Origin: CAYZYK01 sp964482615
GTDB lineage: Bacteria; Patescibacteriota; Minisyncoccia; Minisyncoccales; CAYZYK01
Direction: 5' to 3'
DNA length: 16,845 bases
Assembly: GCA_964482615.1 (NCBI GenBank)
Contig: CAYZYK010000015.1
Coordinates: 1 to 16,845, forward strand
Shown here: positions 14,292 to 16,845 of the stretch, one piece after another
Position numbering within the stretch: position 1 is the stretch's first letter
How the letters are laid out: the number at the start of each line of letters is the position of its first letter
Translations under genes and position numbers: made by a program
Notes under the pieces: generated by a model
Told to the model about the DNA's origin: nothing
The model's input: the letters and a program-made list of their open reading frames with translations, nothing else
Database searches by the model: none

Positions 14292-14303
14292 TAACGGGGT
14301 TTT
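14280..14303 (+). terminator. Possible hairpin terminator at the methyltransferase/scar junction
   Basis: AAAACCC (14280-14286) pairs with GGGTTTT (14297-14303). The left arm belongs to the methyltransferase end and the right arm to the copied livG end, so the hairpin was created by the fusion. The T-run is only four long, so termination would be weak. Confidence 0.3.
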
Positions 14304-14431
14304 GAAGGCCTATTTGGGTGGATAATTTTCCGCAAATTTCTCCTTGATTTTTTTTTCAATTTAGTAGAATATGAATAAGGGAAAAAGATTAAAAAGTTGA
14401 ATTCAATTAACAAACTAAAATTAATTAAACT
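14297..14431 (+). repeat. Class A leader repeat, copy 3, carrying a livG 3'-end scar
   Basis: 14297-14325 is a copy of livG codons VLKAYLGG and stop, in the absence of any livG gene here. 14335-14431 is the identical promoter leader (TTGATT about 14344-14349, TAGAAT about 14365-14370). The offset to copy 2 is a constant 4348 bases from the scar through the start codon, showing one continuous duplicated block. Confidence 0.9.
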
Positions 14432-15565
14432 ATGACAAAAACAACAAAAACAATTTTATGGATAGTTGTAGCTTTAATTGTAATCGGAGGAATTTGGTAT
14501 GGAGTGGGTAGAAAATCCCAGAAAGAGGGAGTGATTAAGATTGGAGTTATTGGTCCTTTAATAGGTAGTGTGGCAGAATATGGACAAAATGTTAAAAATG
14601 CCATCGATTTGGCAACAGAAGAAATAAACAATGCGGGTGGGATAAAAGGAAGAAAGATACAACTTATTTATGAGGATAGTGGTTCTTGTGAACCGACAAA
14701 AGGCGTGACAGCAATTCAAAAATTAATAAATATTGATAAGGTTTCGATAGTGATAGATGAGGCTTGTTCTTCAGTTGCATTAGCTGAAGCCCCTATAGCA
14801 GAGGAGAATAAAGTTTTACTGATGCTTCCTACTGCAACAAATTATAAAATAAAAGAAGCTGGTGATTACATCTTCAGAATTATTCCTAGTGATGCCTTTC
14901 AGGGCAAGAGAATAGCAGAACTAGTAATATCTGAAGGACACAGAAAAGTAGCTGTGATTTATATTAATAATGACTATGGTTTTGGCTTAAAGAAAGTATT
15001 TAAAGAAGAATTTGAAAAAAATAGAGGAGAGATTGTAATTGTTGAAACCCACGGGACAGGAGAAATAGATTTCAGATCTTTAATAAGCAAAGTAAAAGGA
15101 ATGAATCCAGAAGCAATTTTTTTAGCAGACCTTCCCACAGAAGGAGCGCTAATATTAAAACAACTTAAAGAATTAGGAGTAGATGTTCCTGTGTATGCTT
15201 CAGAGGGCATGAAAGATGACGTAGTAATTCAAACAGCAAGAAGTGCTGTAGAAAATTTGATAGTGGTTTTTCCTAGTCAATTAAGAGGAGAAAATTATGG
15301 TAAATTCGAGCAATCTTATAAGGATAGATACGGTAAAACTCCAGAAAGCTATGCTGTTTATGGATATGATGCTTTGAAGTTGCTGGGTGGTGTAATCGAA
15401 AGAGTAGGTTCTGATGCTGCAAAAGTAAAGGATGGATTATATAACATCAAGGGTTATGAAGGTGTAACAGGAATAATTAATTTTGATTCATTTGGAGAAA
15501 GAATAGGAGCAGAATATAGTATTTATATCGTTAAAAACGGTCAATTCGTACCCTACGAAGAGTAA
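14432..15565 (+). CDS. SBP6: LivK-like solute-binding protein, array member
   Basis: A 377-residue membrane-anchored receptor behind a class A promoter. Anchor and the following residues up to GVIKIG match SBP3 and SBP4. The core resembles SBP1 in its pocket: YEDSGSCEP and DEACSSVALAEAP keep the Cys pair and Ser-Ser of classical Leu/Ile/Val-binding proteins, and LPTATNYKI parallels the second loop, so an amino-acid ligand is likelier here than for SBP3, SBP4 or SBP5. Other landmarks are NNDYGFG and IDFRSLISK; the late Cys pair is absent. It ends with the shared NGQFVPYEE codons and leads through a class B spacer into SBP7. Confidence 0.9.
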   Translation: MTKTTKTILWIVVALIVIGGIWYGVGRKSQKEGVIKIGVIGPLIGSVAEYGQNVKNAIDLATEEINNAGGIKGRKIQLIYEDSGSCEPTKGVTAIQKLINIDKVSIVIDEACSSVALAEAPIAEENKVLLMLPTATNYKIKEAGDYIFRIIPSDAFQGKRIAELVISEGHRKVAVIYINNDYGFGLKKVFKEEFEKNRGEIVIVETHGTGEIDFRSLISKVKGMNPEAIFLADLPTEGALILKQLKELGVDVPVYASEGMKDDVVIQTARSAVENLIVVFPSQLRGENYGKFEQSYKDRYGKTPESYAVYGYDALKLLGGVIERVGSDAAKVKDGLYNIKGYEGVTGIINFDSFGERIGAEYSIYIVKNGQFVPYEE

Positions 15566-15609
15566 AAGCAAAAAAGGTTAAAAATTAGTTAATAAATAAT
15601 TAAAAAAAT
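15531..15609 (+). repeat. Class B junction repeat, copy 3 (SBP6-SBP7)
   Basis: The third copy of the 79-bp tail-plus-spacer block, matching 11183-11261 and 12337-12415, although 3.2 kb away from the second copy. Confidence 0.88.
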
Positions 15610-16749
15610 ATGACAAAAACAACAAAAACAATTTTATGGATCGTTGTAGCTTTAATTGTAATTGGAGGAATTTGGTATGGAGTGGGTAGAAAACCAACCG
15701 AGGAAAAGGTTGTCAGGGTGGGGGCTATTTTCCCTCTGTCTGGTAAATATGGATACATAGGAGAATATCTAAAATCGGGTGCTGAGTTGGCAAAGGATGA
15801 ATTGAATTTAGAAGGAGGGATTAATGATAGAAGACTAGAAATAGTATATGAGGATAGTCAGGCCGACACAAAAACTGCCATAAGTGCTTATAAAAAACTT
15901 AGTGAGGTAGATGGATTAAATAACTTTTTTACTACAATAAGTGGTGTAACCCTCGGAATTGCCCCTTTGGCTGAAAAAAACAAAGATCTAATATTTTCTG
16001 TTGGGACGGCCTCATTGGATATTTCTAACGCTGGAGATTATATTTTTCGACATAATCTTTTACCCTCTACAGAAGCAGAATTTTTAGCAAATTTTATTAT
16101 TAACGATATAGGACTTGAAGAAATTGGCGTAATATACGTTAATAATGACGCAGGCCTTTCTTACAAAAAGGCTCTCGATAATGCCTTTGAAAAACTAGGA
16201 GGCAAAATAAAAGTTGTTGAATCTCATGAGACAGGAGAAACAGATTACAGAACTCAATTGACAAGAATTAAATCAAGCGAAGTTAAGGGGGTTGTTGCTT
16301 TTAGTTACTCAGCTGAAGTTGCTCATATTCTAAAGCAAAGCAAAGAATTAAATTTAAACACACAATGGTTTGGGATTTATGACGTTGAAAGCCCTAAACT
16401 TCTGGAGATAGCAGGAGATTCTAGCGAGGGACTGATATACACTCATTATTTTAATCCCGACTCGTCTTTGAGTATAGTAAAGAAATATATTGGCAATTAT
16501 AAAAAAAGATACCAAGAAGATTCTGAGGCATACGCTGCTTTAATGTATGATAGTGTAAGAGTCTTAGTAGAAGCAATGAGAAGATGCGAGAACCTAAGAG
16601 ACTCTACTTGTATCAAGAATAAGCTTTACGAAATAAAGGATTTTTCGGGCGTAACAGGGAATATAACTTTCGACTCTAATGGAGATACAAAAAAGGGAAT
16701 AATAATAAAGAAGGTCGAAAACGGTCAATTCGTACCCTACGAAGAATAA
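15610..16749 (+). CDS. SBP7: LivK-like solute-binding protein, last array member
   Basis: A 379-residue membrane-anchored receptor. The anchor matches for 28 residues (to VGRK), then diverges (PTEEKVVRVG). Core landmarks are IFPLSGKYGYIG, FFTTISGVTLGIAP and SVGTASLDIS in the pocket loops, NNDAGLS, TDYRTQLTR, and a late Cys pair RRCENLRDSTCIKNKLYEI like those of SBP1 and SBP3. It ends with the shared NGQFVPYEE tail, but the stop follows GAA and not GAG, and the class B spacer is absent; unique sequence and a strong terminator follow. It is probably co-transcribed with SBP6. Confidence 0.9.
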   Translation: MTKTTKTILWIVVALIVIGGIWYGVGRKPTEEKVVRVGAIFPLSGKYGYIGEYLKSGAELAKDELNLEGGINDRRLEIVYEDSQADTKTAISAYKKLSEVDGLNNFFTTISGVTLGIAPLAEKNKDLIFSVGTASLDISNAGDYIFRHNLLPSTEAEFLANFIINDIGLEEIGVIYVNNDAGLSYKKALDNAFEKLGGKIKVVESHETGETDYRTQLTRIKSSEVKGVVAFSYSAEVAHILKQSKELNLNTQWFGIYDVESPKLLEIAGDSSEGLIYTHYFNPDSSLSIVKKYIGNYKKRYQEDSEAYAALMYDSVRVLVEAMRRCENLRDSTCIKNKLYEIKDFSGVTGNITFDSNGDTKKGIIIKKVENGQFVPYEE

Positions 16750-16773
16750 GTTCTTAAAGCGCTTAAATGACGA

Positions 16774-16803
16774 CAAAAGCCCCGAACGGGGCTTTTGTTT
16801 TTT
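16774..16803 (+). terminator. Strong Rho-independent terminator closing the liv locus
   Basis: CAAAAGCCCC (16774-16783), loop GAAC, GGGGCTTTTG (16788-16797) and T6 to 16803: a perfect 10-bp stem. Confidence 0.92.
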
Positions 16804-16811
16804 AATATTTT

Positions 16812-16820
16812 TGATAGAAT
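16812..16820 (+). promoter_or_regulatory. Extended -10 promoter of the next gene
   Basis: TGATAGAAT (TG 16812-16813, TAGAAT 16815-16820), ending 6 nt before ATG 16827. The same geometry occurs at livH, suggesting another near-leaderless start. Confidence 0.5.
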
Positions 16821-16826
16821 AAAAAT

Positions 16827-16845
16827 ATGATGCTTAGAATTGAAG
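16827..16845 (+). CDS. Start of an unidentified gene, cut by the window edge
   Basis: ATG ATG CTT AGA ATT GAA begins here, right after a terminator and an extended -10 promoter; the second ATG (16830) may be the true start. Only six codons are visible, so no product can be named. Confidence 0.35.

Noticed and set aside
11183..15609. Regular repeats as a possible CRISPR or mobile element
   Set aside because: The repeats are coding ends and spacers about 1.1 kb or more apart, with no short spacers, cas genes, transposase or terminal inverted repeats.
1495..16776. Minus-strand ORFs of 60-105 codons throughout
   Set aside because: All lie opposite well-supported genes, lack recognisable domains and have odd compositions; they are shadows of the plus-strand coding regions.
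1..16845. tRNA or rRNA genes
   Set aside because: No TTCRANTC-type T-arm within a cloverleaf and no rRNA-like segment was seen on either strand by eye; a tRNAscan run would settle it.

Overview
This AT-rich window looks like it comes from a small-genome bacterium of the Patescibacteria (CPR), most likely Parcubacteria-like. This is inferred from the overall style, not from a marker gene. Supporting points are a DUF5667-type secreted coiled-coil protein whose Cys-containing tail I associate with this group, bacterial TATAAT-type promoters, Rho-independent terminators, and translation starts that mostly lack Shine-Dalgarno sequences. TGA is used as a normal stop, so this is not the recoded Gracilibacteria/Absconditabacteria lineage.

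Layout. 1-3640 is a housekeeping and accessory block: a zincin-like metallopeptidase (217-594), a secreted DUF5667 protein (663-2114), a T-box leader with overlapping antiterminator and terminator (about 2204-2442) ahead of a tiny zinc-ribbon gene (2500-2694), acylphosphatase (2795-3076), and an MTH1/MutT-like Nudix hydrolase (3079-3552).

3667-16749 is a large, rearranged branched-chain amino-acid (LIV) type ABC importer locus. It carries one LivH permease (3667), one LivM permease (6990) and one LivG ATPase (9240), but seven LivK-like solute-binding proteins (SBPs): 4643, 8167, 10084, 11262, 12416, 14432 and 15610. No LivF is present. The locus is interrupted by an AbiEii-type nucleotidyltransferase with a small partner gene (5999-6871), a broken NYN-domain gene (7875-8144) and a SAM methyltransferase (13590-14291).

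The most striking feature is the SBP array. Six of the seven SBPs share an almost identical 5' coding end (an uncleaved N-terminal membrane anchor), and four share an identical 3' end (...NGQFVPYEE), while the ligand-binding cores between these ends are strongly diverged. Two kinds of repeated non-coding DNA join the genes. Class A is a promoter-bearing leader of about 97 bp, seen three times. Class B is a promoterless 44-bp spacer, seen three times, embedded in a longer repeat. Class A copies appear to head separate transcription units. The copy at 14297 carries the last 29 bases of livG, a scar showing it was copied from the livG-SBP3 junction. One SBP (4643) has its conserved tail out of frame just after a run of six A.

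Together these suggest one transport machine served by an expandable, recombining set of membrane-tethered receptors with different ligand pockets.
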